Positions 1-7,125 are shown, counted from the first letter of the stretch. The stretch is DNA of 29,097 nucleotides from an uncultured Clostridia bacterium (GCA_934254835.1 CAKQMI010000024.1:1-29097); one strand, 5' to 3'. Notes: generated by a model not told the origin, from the letters alone. Program-made: numbers and translations.

Positions 1-2
1 AT

Positions 3-188
3 CTCACTCAATATAAACTTGCACAGTTAAGCGGGATTCCGTTTCCGACGATAAAAAGCATTATGCAAAGGCGCACGAACGGCATTTCATTGAAAACGAT
101 TGTTTTACTTTCGGACGGCTTGGGCATTTCTCCCGCTGAGTTTATCGACGACGAGTCGTTCCTTGCGAAAAATCTTGACCTTGAATGA
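3..188 (+). CDS. Partial XRE-type helix-turn-helix regulator (C-terminal end)
   Basis: This is the end of an open frame that enters from the left edge; the start lies outside the window. About 61 residues are visible, and they read like the recognition half of a Cro/C1-type HTH (YKLAQLSGIPFPTIKSIM, then LKTIVLLSDGLGISPAEFI), the family pattern of helix 2, turn, helix 3 and the closing helices. The stop codon overlaps the next gene by four bases (ATGA), so the two were probably translated together. The target is unknown. It is likely a DNA-binding regulator, but nothing shows whether it belongs to a mobile element or to the host. Confidence 0.7.
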   Translation, partial: LTQYKLAQLSGIPFPTIKSIMQRRTNGISLKTIVLLSDGLGISPAEFIDDESFLAKNLDLE

Positions 189-391
189 TTGAAATGAGTT
201 ATAAAGAGATTATTTCCGATATTATGGCAAAAAACAATTTATCGCAAGAGGGTATGGCAAAGGTGCTTGGCGTAAATCAAACTACGGTCGGGCAGTGGCT
301 TAATGGCAAAAAGAAGCCCGGTTATGACAGTATTTTGCTGTTGTATGAGAAGTTTGGCGTCACCCCAAACGAATTATTTGGCATTGACTAA
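185..391 (+). CDS. Small XRE-family helix-turn-helix protein
   Basis: A 68-residue protein made almost entirely of one Cro/C1-type HTH: IISDIMAKNNLSQEGMAKVLG, then the recognition helix NQTTVGQWLNGKKKPG, then the usual YEKFGVTPNELFG ending. It starts at the ATG inside the ATGA overlap with the preceding HTH gene. A second ATG at 194 would remove three residues and cannot be excluded. A strong terminator follows about 30 bases after the stop, so this two-HTH unit ends here. Two overlapping XRE genes could form a regulator pair, but no target operator is recognisable in the window. The family assignment is firm; the role is unknown. Confidence 0.8.
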   Translation: MIEMSYKEIISDIMAKNNLSQEGMAKVLGVNQTTVGQWLNGKKKPGYDSILLLYEKFGVTPNELFGID

Positions 392-420
392 ATGCAATAA
401 ATAAAAAGGATTTGAAAAAG

Positions 421-470
421 TCTATTTACCAAAAATGAAAAATTTTTAATTTTGGTAAATAGATTTTTTT
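421..470 (+). terminator. Rho-independent terminator after the HTH gene pair
   Basis: A perfect 14-base inverted repeat (TCTATTTACCAAAA at 421-434 and TTTTGGTAAATAGA at 450-463) is followed directly by seven T. It lies 30 bases after the HTH stop codon. Confidence 0.9.
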
Positions 471-550
471 GTGTATTAACCTCAACTTGCCAAAATGGCA
501 AATATAATTGTGAAGGCATATTACTAATATGGTTTCGTTCCCACGGGATT

Positions 551-665
551 CTCACCACGTCGTATGCTTCGTTTTTGACCAATCGATTGTCGCAAGCGAC
601 AGTCGATTGTCTTACGCTCGCATACTCCTTTTCCCCAAAAGTACAAAGTATCTTTTGGGGGCCCC
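551..665 (-). repeat. Dispersed structured repeat, copy 1
   Basis: About 115 bases here match 24599-24713 in the opposite orientation at roughly 90 percent identity by eye. Hairpin 1 is CCCCAAAAG (633-641) with CTTTTGGGG (652-660) around a 10-base loop. A second stem, GTATGC (562-567) with GCATAC (620-625), encloses a TGTCGC/GCGACA hairpin. The copy at 24.6 kb has CCCCACAAG with CTTGTGGGG at hairpin 1, a paired change that keeps the stem. The rest of 392-753 holds a terminator on each side of this repeat and no gene I would support. Confidence 0.8.
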
Positions 666-689
666 ATAATGGGCGATACCTCAGAATGA

Positions 690-722
690 CAAAAAGAAAG
701 GACTCTTCAGAGTGACGAAGAG
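690..722 (-). terminator. Possible terminator of the tup operon
   Basis: Read on the minus strand, downstream of the ABC ATPase stop: CTCTTC (722-717) pairs with GAAGAG (708-703) around an 8-base loop, followed by a T-rich tract (700-690). The stem is only six pairs and the tract is interrupted, so it is a moderate call. Confidence 0.45.
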
Positions 723-753
723 GTGCTTGCATCGGTAAAAAATAGGGGACAGG

Positions 754-1455
754 TTATTCGTTTTGGAGGAAGGATTGGAGAAGGGGGGTTTTGGGAGAGG
801 TGAACAAATCTTTTGGCGAGCCGTACTCGACTATTTTGCCGTCGTGCAAAAACAGGACGTAATCGGCGATACGTTCGGCTTGTTTAATTGAATGGGTTGC
901 GAAGATTATTGTTGGCGAATACGACGAAAAGTAGCCGTCAAGCACTTTCTCTGCGACGGCGGTTGCCTCGACGTCCATAGCGGACGTAGGCTCGTCCAGA
1001 AGCAGGACTTTGTGCCGAGCGACGAGGACACGGCAAAGAGCCATGCGTTGCGTTTCCCCGCCCGAGAGTTTTTTGGCGTTTTTGTGGCGCAAATTCCACA
1101 GTCCCATATCGTCGATGAGTTTATAACACCTGTCGTTGTAATAGACGCGTTCGTCGCGATTTTTGAGGCGCGGGAGCGTGGGGCAGGCGGAAAAGACGTT
1201 CTGCGACAAGGACGAATCGAATGCGAAACTCGACTGCGTCATATAGCAAACATTTGCGCCTTTCAGCGGAAAATCCGACTGAACAATCGCGCCCTTATCG
1301 GGGGAAACGAGCCCCGCGATGATTTTGAGCAAAGTGGATTTTCCCGACCCGTTGGAGCCGATGATGGCGTAGCGTTTTCCGCTTTCAAAGATAAGTCCGT
1401 CAACGTCCAAAACGGTGCGATTGCCGTAACTTTTTTTGCAACACACGTTAATCAT
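754..1455 (-). CDS. tupC: Tungstate ABC transporter ATP-binding protein
   Basis: A 233-residue ABC ATPase, the cytoplasmic motor of the tungstate importer. Visible motifs are Walker A GSNGSGKST at 33-41, a Q-loop glutamine (MTQ) near 74, signature LSGGE at 130-134, Walker B VLLLDEP at 150-156 with the catalytic Glu155, and an H-loop histidine in FATHS. The length fits a lone nucleotide-binding domain without the C-terminal regulatory domain found in ModC or WtpC. It is the last gene of a three-gene minus-strand unit and overlaps the permease gene by eight bases. Specificity is inferred from the adjacent TupA-type binding protein and the tungsten-enzyme genes next door; the ATPase alone would not separate tungstate from molybdate or other oxyanions. 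Confidence 0.88.
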   Translation of the reverse strand: MINVCCKKSYGNRTVLDVDGLIFESGKRYAIIGSNGSGKSTLLKIIAGLVSPDKGAIVQSDFPLKGANVCYMTQSSFAFDSSLSQNVFSACPTLPRLKNRDERVYYNDRCYKLIDDMGLWNLRHKNAKKLSGGETQRMALCRVLVARHKVLLLDEPTSAMDVEATAVAEKVLDGYFSSYSPTIIFATHSIKQAERIADYVLFLHDGKIVEYGSPKDLFTSPKTPLLQSFLQNE

Positions 1456-2143
1456 TTTTCTTTTTCAGCCCAAACTGCAATATCGCCGCGACGAGGTTGA
1501 CCGAAAGGGCGATGAGAAGCAAAATAAAGCCGAGCGCGACCGCCATGGAAAAGTCGCCCGTATTATAATTGAGGGCGATTGCGGTGGTCATAACTCGGGT
1601 TTTGTAAAGGATATTTCCGCCGACGATCTGCACCGCGCCGACTTCGGAAATCGCGCGCGCAAAGGCAAAAAGATATACCGCCACAAGTTGGTACTTGCTT
1701 TCGGCGATAGTCAGACGAAATTTTTTGAAAGGATTGAGTTGCAGACCGTCCAAAGTAGGTCGCAACCCTCCGACAACGGGGGATACGGCAGTCTCGGTCA
1801 TTCCCGCCACAATCGGTGTGATAAGAACGACCTGCGCAATTATCATAAGCTTGACCGAATATATGAGCCGAAGCCTGCCAAAAGGTCCCGTTCCGGAAAA
1901 AAGAATATAGACGATGATACCCACGACGACAGGGGGAAGCCCCATGAGCGTGCGCAATATCGTCACGACAACCTTTTTTCCAGGGAATTCATTGAACACA
2001 ATAACAAGCCCGATTAGCGTCCCCAAAAGGAACGCTATAATCGAACTTGTAAACGCCATTTGAAGCGTAGTCTTAACTATGTTGTCAAGCAACGGGTCTT
2101 TGTCTTGCATCAACCGCATTGCTTGTTCCCACACGTTATTCAA
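1448..2143 (-). CDS. tupB: Tungstate ABC transporter permease
   Basis: A 231-residue integral membrane protein of the binding-protein-dependent permease family, forming the tungstate channel as a probable homodimer. Several hydrophobic segments are evident, for example LQMAFTSSIIAFLLGTLIG near residue 30, VVVGIIVYILF, KLMIIAQVVLITPIVAG and FSMAVALGFILLLIALSV at the end. The cytoplasmic coupling loop is the FARAISEVGAVQIVGGNI stretch, which matches the EAA-type loop of TupB proteins. It starts three bases after the tupA stop and overlaps the ATPase gene by eight bases, so all three genes are one operon. TupB and ModB permeases resemble each other; the tungstate call rests on the neighbouring binding protein. 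Confidence 0.88.
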   Translation of the reverse strand: MNNVWEQAMRLMQDKDPLLDNIVKTTLQMAFTSSIIAFLLGTLIGLVIVFNEFPGKKVVVTILRTLMGLPPVVVGIIVYILFSGTGPFGRLRLIYSVKLMIIAQVVLITPIVAGMTETAVSPVVGGLRPTLDGLQLNPFKKFRLTIAESKYQLVAVYLFAFARAISEVGAVQIVGGNILYKTRVMTTAIALNYNTGDFSMAVALGFILLLIALSVNLVAAILQFGLKKKND

Positions 2144-2146
2144 CTA

Positions 2147-3175
2147 CTATCCCTTGTAGATAATGCTTTCGGGGATATCTTTAACGTCGTTGGAACCGTC
2201 TTTCTTCAATGTTCCGTTGGGCCACAAGGTGACTTCTTTGTTGTGAGTGCCACTCTTGTCACCGCGAGAGACAAAGAGGTGTTTGCCGTCGGCGATACTC
2301 TTGAATGCGTCTTTAACGGTTGCAGCACTTTCAACTTTTGCGGGATCGGTTTTGGGACCGACAACCACGAAGAAGTTGTACATGAAAGAAATTCTTTCTG
2401 CCTTAAAGCCTTCGACAACGCGTGCAAAACCTTCTGTTACAAACTCGGTTTCAGCTTTTTTGGAGTGAACGAGAATTACGTCAGCGTTGCCATATTTGGC
2501 AGCGTTGATAGCAGCGCCCGTACCTGCAGAGGAGATTTCCCATTTGTAGGTTGCGTTATCTTTTTTGAATTCTTCATGGAGATATTGCATGAGTCCACTG
2601 TCGTTTACCGAAGTGGTGGTCGAAATGCGAATGGCAGTCCTTTCGTCGTCTGCGCTTGCGGTAGCTTCCGCAGGTGCTTCAGCCTTGTATTCTTTCTCGT
2701 CGATGAGAGTGAAAAGGCTTGCGCCGTATTTGGTTTTTCCGTATTCGGCAATTAAACCTCTTGCTTTTTCGCTGGTCATCCAATTAATAAATACATCGGC
2801 AGCAGCCGTATTTATTGTTACTTTACCTGCAGGGAGTTTTTCGCCCGTAACAGAATCAACGAACGGAGCGTCGGGCTTAACAGCAATCATCGAATAGGTG
2901 TTTTTCAGGTCGTTGTCAGCCTCTTTAAGAATTTTGAGATTGGGAATTTTGTCGCCCGCAGGATCGTTTTTGTACGAAAGGAACGTCGCTTTGTCGGTGA
3001 GGACGTAAGCGTTTTTCTCGTTCGCAATATTCAGACATGCGCCCATACCTTGTCCCGCGGAGATGTACCAACCGGGCTCTTTACCCTTATCCTTGTTGCA
3101 GGCAACAAGTGCCAGGGACGTGAAAGCAATTACCAGCACCAGAAGCAGTGCCAGCAGTTTTTTGTTTTGTTTCAT
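2147..3175 (-). CDS. tupA: Tungstate-binding lipoprotein, circularly permuted TupA
   Basis: A 342-residue lipoprotein with signal peptide and lipobox LVAC (Cys26), so it should be anchored outside the membrane and deliver tungstate to TupB/TupC. All TupA family blocks are present but in swapped order. Residues 36-157 carry the normally C-terminal half: WYISAGQGMG (36-45), AYVLTDKATF (56-65), LKNTYSMIAV (90-99), FINWMTSEKA (129-138). A low-complexity Ala/Glu/Asp linker fills about 158-180. Residues 182-318 carry the normally N-terminal half: TTTS (186-189), GNADVILVHS (229-238), MYNFFVVVGP (265-274) and SRGDKSGTHNKE (303-314). In TupA proteins I know, TTTS comes first and WY.SGQGM follows SRGD. 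The Thr/Ser and Ser/Arg motifs that contact the oxyanion are kept. The frame is continuous and the signal peptide sits at the new N-terminus, which argues against misassembly. Confidence 0.85.
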   Translation of the reverse strand: MKQNKKLLALLLVLVIAFTSLALVACNKDKGKEPGWYISAGQGMGACLNIANEKNAYVLTDKATFLSYKNDPAGDKIPNLKILKEADNDLKNTYSMIAVKPDAPFVDSVTGEKLPAGKVTINTAAADVFINWMTSEKARGLIAEYGKTKYGASLFTLIDEKEYKAEAPAEATASADDERTAIRISTTTSVNDSGLMQYLHEEFKKDNATYKWEISSAGTGAAINAAKYGNADVILVHSKKAETEFVTEGFARVVEGFKAERISFMYNFFVVVGPKTDPAKVESAATVKDAFKSIADGKHLFVSRGDKSGTHNKEVTLWPNGTLKKDGSNDVKDIPESIIYKG

Positions 3176-3183
3176 TAAGTTTT

Positions 3184-3272
3184 CCTCCTTTCCGCAATGG
3201 GAGGCACGTCCGTTTTCAGACGTACCCTATCGTTTCGTACCCCGTGGCGGGCGCTGTAGGCGTACGAAATCG
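3184..3272 (-). promoter_or_regulatory. Structured 5' leader of tupA; candidate Moco/Tuco-type riboswitch
   Basis: Read on the minus strand from the predicted start site near 3276, the leader can fold into three stems: TTTCGTAC (3269-3262) with GTACGAAA (3240-3233); a 10-pair hairpin with an AAAA loop (3226-3203, two G-U pairs); and CCTCC (3204-3200) with GGAGG (3188-3184). The last GGAGG is the ribosome binding site of tupA, so this stem would hide it, and it competes with the middle hairpin for two bases. Position before tungstate-uptake genes, and the final CCTCC/GGAGG hairpin, recall the Moco RNA motif class that senses molybdenum or tungsten cofactor. The class assignment is from memory and unverified; the structure itself is visible. 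Confidence 0.5.
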
Positions 3273-3282
3273 GATTTATATT

Positions 3283-3311
3283 ATTGTCGCATATTTTTAT
3301 ACAGTTGTCAA
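3283..3311 (-). promoter_or_regulatory. Promoter of the tup operon
   Basis: On the minus strand there is a consensus -35 TTGACA (3311-3306), a 17-base spacer, and -10 GACAAT (3288-3283). This predicts a start near 3276 and a leader of about 100 bases that begins just before the first stem of the structured region. Confidence 0.65.
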
Positions 3312-3424
3312 CGGGAATTTTTGGCGAAAAAAAATTGGAAAACGCGAAAAAATAATAATAGACAAGCGTACAACTTTGTGTTATCATAGTAATATACATA
3401 TTTTTATATGCTATATGTTATTTT

Positions 3425-3452
3425 TTGATATATTGAATAAAACGCATAAAAT
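3425..3452 (+). promoter_or_regulatory. Promoter of the aldehyde oxidoreductase operon
   Basis: TTGATA (3425-3430), a 16-base spacer and TAAAAT (3447-3452) precede the ferredoxin gene, whose ribosome site AGGAGGG lies about seven bases before its ATG. The predicted leader is under 20 bases, so, unlike tupA, this operon would not carry a structured leader. The rest of 3312-3424 is AT-rich with no other clear feature. Confidence 0.55.
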
Positions 3453-3475
3453 GTCAAAATGGATAGGAGGGAATT

Positions 3476-3868
3476 ATGTATCGGATTGACAAAATCAAAT
3501 GCGCCGATTGCGGATACTGCAATTATGTGTGTCCGTTTCAGATTTTAATTCACAGAGTTGACGAAAAGTATTGGGAGGTCGACCACGAAAAGTGCAAGGA
3601 ATGCGGGCAGTGCTACGACGCCTGCATAGCCAAAGCGGTTTTGTGCGACGACGACCAACAGCGCGTTGACACAATCGTCATCAACGACAATTGCATAGGG
3701 TGCTCGTTGTGCAGTAGGGCTTGTCCCGTCGGCGCGATTACCGGCGTCATCAAGCAAAAGTTCAATATCGACGAAAGCCTTTGCATTAAGTGCGGTTTCT
3801 GCGCAACGAAGTGCAAAAAAGAAGCAATTACGGTTACTTATAAAAAGGTCTTGGGGGGTGAAGTATGA
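3476..3868 (+). CDS. Four-cluster ferredoxin-like subunit for the aldehyde oxidoreductase
   Basis: A 130-residue protein with four complete CxxCxxCxxxC motifs: Cys9-19, 40-50, 73-83 and 103-113. Sixteen cysteines can hold four [4Fe-4S] clusters, an electron wire. It overlaps the AOR gene by four bases (ATGA), so the two proteins are probably made together and form a complex. This layout matches the small polyferredoxin subunit (AorA) of the multi-subunit bacterial tungsten AOR described in Aromatoleum. No gene for the flavin NADH-linked subunit (AorC) lies next to it, so the electron partner is open: free ferredoxin or a distant flavoprotein. The start is supported by a strong AGGAGGG ribosome site. 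Confidence 0.88.
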   Translation: MYRIDKIKCADCGYCNYVCPFQILIHRVDEKYWEVDHEKCKECGQCYDACIAKAVLCDDDQQRVDTIVINDNCIGCSLCSRACPVGAITGVIKQKFNIDESLCIKCGFCATKCKKEAITVTYKKVLGGEV

Positions 3869-5772
3869 GTACGAAGTTTTGCGGTTATTGCGGAAAGGTC
3901 ATTAAAATTAACCTGACCGACAGAAGCGTTACCGAATATCCGTTTTCGGATAAGGACAGGGAAAAATTCTTGGGCGGAAAAATCATGGCCGCCAAAATCA
4001 TCAGCGACCACATTAAGGGCAAAATCGATCCGCTGTCGGAAGAAAACGTCATCGTCATCACGACGGGACCGTTGAATGCGCTCGGCGCGCCTTGCTCGTC
4101 AAGGTTCAATACGTCCACGATTTCTCCGCTTACGGGATACTATACTTCTTCAAACTGCGGTGGCAACTTCGGCATGTCGATGAAACGCGCGGGCTACGAC
4201 GCAATCATTATCACCGGCAAAAGCGAAGAGAAAATTTACATAACGGTCAATGCCAAGGGCGTCGAATTCAAGGACGCTACCCCATATTGGGGTATGAAAA
4301 CCGGCGAGGCGCAGGAAAAAATCCCCGATAAGGGCGAAAAGTTCGTCATCGGACCTGCCGGCGAAAACCTTGTCAGATACGCCTGCGTAGTCAGCAACGA
4401 AAGGGCGGCGGGCAGAGGCGGTGTCGGCGCGGTGTTCGGCTCCAAAAACTTGAAAGGTATCGTCGCGGACGGTCACGTCACGCCCAAACTTTTCAACGAG
4501 AAAAAATACAGAGAAAACAACGAAAAATGGACAAAGCGTCTGCGCATACACCCCACCACGGGCGTCCAATTGCCCGAACTCGGCACGGCGGGGCTTGTGT
4601 CCACGATGCACGCCAAAAACTTGCTTGCCACCAACAACTACAGAAGCGGTAAGTACGATAAATTCGAGGATATCTGCGGTGAAACGTTGAAGGACGATTA
4701 CCTTGTCAGAAACAGCGGTTGCGTAACGTGCCCCATCAGGTGCGCGCGCGTAGTCAGCGTCGAGGGCAAGGACGTCAAAGGTCCCGAGGTCGAAACGATC
4801 GGTTTGTTCGGGCCGAATATCCTCAATAACAATATGCAAAGCATTCTCGATTGGAACTATGAGATGGACGAACTCGGAATGGACACCATTTCGTGCGGAA
4901 ATACCGTGTCGTTCGCAATGGAACTCAACGAGAAAGGCATGTGGGACAACGGGCTGGAATTCGGAAAAATCGACAATATCAGCCAAATGCTGGACGACAT
5001 CGCGCACCGCAGAGGTATCGGCGACGACCTCGCCGAGGGCAGTAAGCGTCTTGCGGAAAAGTACGGCGGAAAGGAATTCGCCATGAACGCAAAGGGTATG
5101 GAACTTGCGGCGTACGAACCGCGCGGAGCGGTCGGTCAAGGTCTCGGATACGCCGTCGCGAACAGGGGCGGTTGCCACCTGAACGGCGGATACCTTGTCG
5201 TTCTCGAGGGCTTGGGACTTTCGGTCAATCCTTATACCACGCACGGAAAGGGCGCGCTTTGCGCAATGTTCCAAGATCTTATGGAAGCGTGCAGTGCGGG
5301 CGGAAACTGTCTGTTCACGACCTACGCTTTCTTCCCGACTTTCCTTATGAGCAAACCCAACGGGATTATTACGCGCACAGTCAACAAGGTTATGACGGAA
5401 CTGGGCATTGCCATCAAGTTCTTGTTGCGTATCCCGACAGCAATCGCCATTCACATGCCGTTTGAAATGCTTCCTCATACCAAAGCCATTTATTACGCCA
5501 CCGGTATGAAGATGAACTTCGGCAAATTCTTGAGAATCGGCGAAAGAGGATACAACCTCGAAAGACTTATCGATATCAAACTCGGCGTCACCGAACAGGA
5601 CGACGATTTGCCAAAACGTCTTACGACAGAATTGCAAATCGCCACAAATCCCAAGAGCAAAGTGCCCCTTGACAAACTTCGCGTGAAGTATTATAGGGCG
5701 CGTTTCTGGGACGAGCACGGTCGCCCCACCAAAAAACTTATTAAACGTCTTGGGCTGGAGGAAGAAGCATGA
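3865..5772 (+). CDS. aor: Tungsten-containing aldehyde:ferredoxin oxidoreductase
   Basis: A 635-residue AOR-family enzyme, oxidising aldehydes to acids (or the reverse) with a bis-pterin tungsten cofactor and one [4Fe-4S] cluster. The cluster ligands appear at Cys286, Cys289 and Cys293 (CVTCPIRC) and Cys482 (GNC), with the spacing of the Pyrococcus enzyme (288, 291, 295, 494). The N-terminal domain has the typical KINLTDRSV strand pair and FLGGK, and the pterin region includes AAGRGGVGAVFGSKNLKGI. One oddity is CGYCGK at residues 6-10, where relatives I know have residues like YGYAGK, adding two nearby cysteines of unknown purpose. Tungsten rather than molybdenum is inferred from the family and the adjacent tungstate importer. 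The substrate cannot be told from sequence. It overlaps both neighbours by four bases. Confidence 0.93.
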   Translation: MSTKFCGYCGKVIKINLTDRSVTEYPFSDKDREKFLGGKIMAAKIISDHIKGKIDPLSEENVIVITTGPLNALGAPCSSRFNTSTISPLTGYYTSSNCGGNFGMSMKRAGYDAIIITGKSEEKIYITVNAKGVEFKDATPYWGMKTGEAQEKIPDKGEKFVIGPAGENLVRYACVVSNERAAGRGGVGAVFGSKNLKGIVADGHVTPKLFNEKKYRENNEKWTKRLRIHPTTGVQLPELGTAGLVSTMHAKNLLATNNYRSGKYDKFEDICGETLKDDYLVRNSGCVTCPIRCARVVSVEGKDVKGPEVETIGLFGPNILNNNMQSILDWNYEMDELGMDTISCGNTVSFAMELNEKGMWDNGLEFGKIDNISQMLDDIAHRRGIGDDLAEGSKRLAEKYGGKEFAMNAKGMELAAYEPRGAVGQGLGYAVANRGGCHLNGGYLVVLEGLGLSVNPYTTHGKGALCAMFQDLMEACSAGGNCLFTTYAFFPTFLMSKPNGIITRTVNKVMTELGIAIKFLLRIPTAIAIHMPFEMLPHTKAIYYATGMKMNFGKFLRIGERGYNLERLIDIKLGVTEQDDDLPKRLTTELQIATNPKSKVPLDKLRVKYYRARFWDEHGRPTKKLIKRLGLEEEA

Positions 5773-6023
5773 TAGAAGTTAAATTTTTCGGGACTGCACG
5801 AGTAAAATTTCAGGTAAAATCAATCGAGGTCGATGCGACGAAAGCAAAAGACGTCAAAGCCCTTATCGGCATCATCGCCGAAAAGTTTTGCATACGCGAA
5901 AAAGAGGTCAGGCAGTTTTTGATTTACGTCAACGAAGAAAATATCGCCTCATTGAAAATGTATAAAACCAAATTGAACGACGGTGACAAGATTATGTTCT
6001 TGTCGCCCGCATCGGGGGGCTAA
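5769..6023 (+). CDS. moaD: MoaD/ThiS-family sulfur carrier
   Basis: An 84-residue beta-grasp protein ending in SPASGG. The terminal Gly-Gly is the site that is adenylated and then thiocarboxylated, so this is the likely sulfur donor for the dithiolene of molybdopterin. The adjacent ThiF-type gene would be its activating enzyme. It starts in an ATGA overlap with the AOR gene, and its stop overlaps the next start (TAATG). A partner MoaE, needed to form canonical molybdopterin synthase, is not in this window. A ThiS-like role in thiamine synthesis is less likely given the surrounding moa/moe genes. Confidence 0.85.
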   Translation: MIEVKFFGTARVKFQVKSIEVDATKAKDVKALIGIIAEKFCIREKEVRQFLIYVNEENIASLKMYKTKLNDGDKIMFLSPASGG

Positions 6024-6634
6024 TGCAAGGTCTCAAGGGCAGAGTTTTGGTAATAGGTTGCGGAGGTCTCGGCGGGTACGTCGTGGAAGAGTTGGCGCGT
6101 CTTAACGTCGATTATCTGATACTTATGGACGGCGACTATTATACCGAAAGCAACCTTAACCGCCAAATCGGCGCAACGTATTCGACGCTCGGCAAAAACA
6201 AGGCGGACGTCATGCTTTCGCGCGTCCGAGACATCAGCAAAACGCACGTCAAAAGCGTCCCGCACGACTTCACCGAGTACAACGCTTATCTCATCGACGA
6301 GGTCGATATCGTCGTGGATTGCGTTGACAGCATAGAAACAAGACTTCTTATCGAGGAGGAGTGCGAAAGGCGCAAAAAGGTGCTTATCCACGGCGCGGTC
6401 GAGGGGATTATGGGACAGTGTATGATATGCTATCCCGGCGAAAGACGACTTTCAAAAATGTACAAAAATCTGAAAGAAATCCCGCACAAGACCTATTCGT
6501 TCGTCGTCGCGCTGGTGGCGTCGATACAGGTCGCGCTTGCCTATTCTGTGCTGAAAAACGAGGACGAAGATACCAAAGGAAAATTGTTTATGATTGACCT
6601 CGAGGTCATGGAAACAAGGGTGGTGAAACTATGA
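6023..6634 (+). CDS. ThiF/MoeB-family adenylyltransferase
   Basis: A 203-residue E1-like enzyme predicted to adenylate the C-terminal glycine of the MoaD-like protein just upstream. It has the nucleotide-binding GCGGLGG near residues 12-18, the acidic DGD followed by NLNRQ, a LGKNKAD lysine stretch and VDCVDS. It is shorter than MoeB (about 240-250) and ends soon after the last strand. A CMIC pair could be the first half of the zinc site, but the second CxxC that closes that site in MoeB and ThiF is missing, so zinc may be absent. Start and stop overlap the neighbours (TAATG and ATGA). Whether to call it MoeB or ThiF is not decidable by sequence alone; context favours MoeB function. Confidence 0.83.
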   Translation: MQGLKGRVLVIGCGGLGGYVVEELARLNVDYLILMDGDYYTESNLNRQIGATYSTLGKNKADVMLSRVRDISKTHVKSVPHDFTEYNAYLIDEVDIVVDCVDSIETRLLIEEECERRKKVLIHGAVEGIMGQCMICYPGERRLSKMYKNLKEIPHKTYSFVVALVASIQVALAYSVLKNEDEDTKGKLFMIDLEVMETRVVKL

Positions 6635-7125
6635 AAACAGTGGCGGTACTTGTTGCAAGCGACAGTTGCTTTTCGGGCGAAAGACAGGACAAAAGCGGTA
6701 AGGCGATTGTCGAGGTTATGCGTGCCGAAAATTACGAAATCGTATGTTATGACATCGTTTCTGACGATTTAAGTGCCATTTCTGCCAAATTAAGCGAATA
6801 CGTCGAGCGGAAAATCAACCTCGTTTTGACAACGGGCGGGACAGGGTTTTCGGCGCGTGACAATATGCCCGAAGCCACCAAAGCCGTCATCGACAGAGAG
6901 GCTCCCGGCATTGCCGAAGCCATCAGGTTCAAGTCGTTTGAAATAACAAAAAAAGCGATGCTGTCAAGAGCGGTCGCGGGAATAAAAGACCAAACCCTCA
7001 TCATCAATTTGCCGGGCTCGGAAAAGGCGGTCAGGGAAAGCTTGGACGTTATACTTTCTCCCGTCGCGCACGGGTTGGACATTTTGTTGGGACTTGAACA
7101 CAACTGCGGAGAAAACGTAAAATGA
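6631..7125 (+). CDS. mog: Molybdopterin adenylyltransferase, MogA/MoaB family
   Basis: A 164-residue protein of the MogA/MoaB fold, expected to activate molybdopterin with ATP to give adenylyl-molybdopterin, the substrate for metal insertion by MoeA. Family motifs are VASDSCFSGERQDKSG near the start, TTGGTGFSARDNMPEAT in the middle and NLPGSEKAV near the end; the TGGTG loop and the following aspartate bind the pterin. The length is normal. It overlaps ThiF and MoeA by four bases each. In tungsten-using microbes the corresponding protein serves both metals. Confidence 0.9.
   Translation: MKTVAVLVASDSCFSGERQDKSGKAIVEVMRAENYEIVCYDIVSDDLSAISAKLSEYVERKINLVLTTGGTGFSARDNMPEATKAVIDREAPGIAEAIRFKSFEITKKAMLSRAVAGIKDQTLIINLPGSEKAVRESLDVILSPVAHGLDILLGLEHNCGENVK

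Noticed and set aside
388..732. A 114-residue minus-strand frame, with similar peptide stretches appearing also at 452-715 (plus) and 24546-24968 (minus)
   Set aside because: The shared peptides come from the dispersed DNA repeat, which folds into hairpins. There is no ribosome site and the similarity stops where the repeat stops.
2147..3175. TupA rearrangement as a sequencing or assembly error
   Set aside because: The frame is uninterrupted, a lipoprotein signal lies at the new N-terminus and a natural-looking linker joins the halves; a random join would rarely give all three. Raw reads would settle it.
4150..5718. A 522-residue minus-strand frame opposite the aldehyde oxidoreductase gene
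   Set aside because: It is an antisense shadow created by codon bias; the plus-strand AOR has clear family motifs and the shadow has none.
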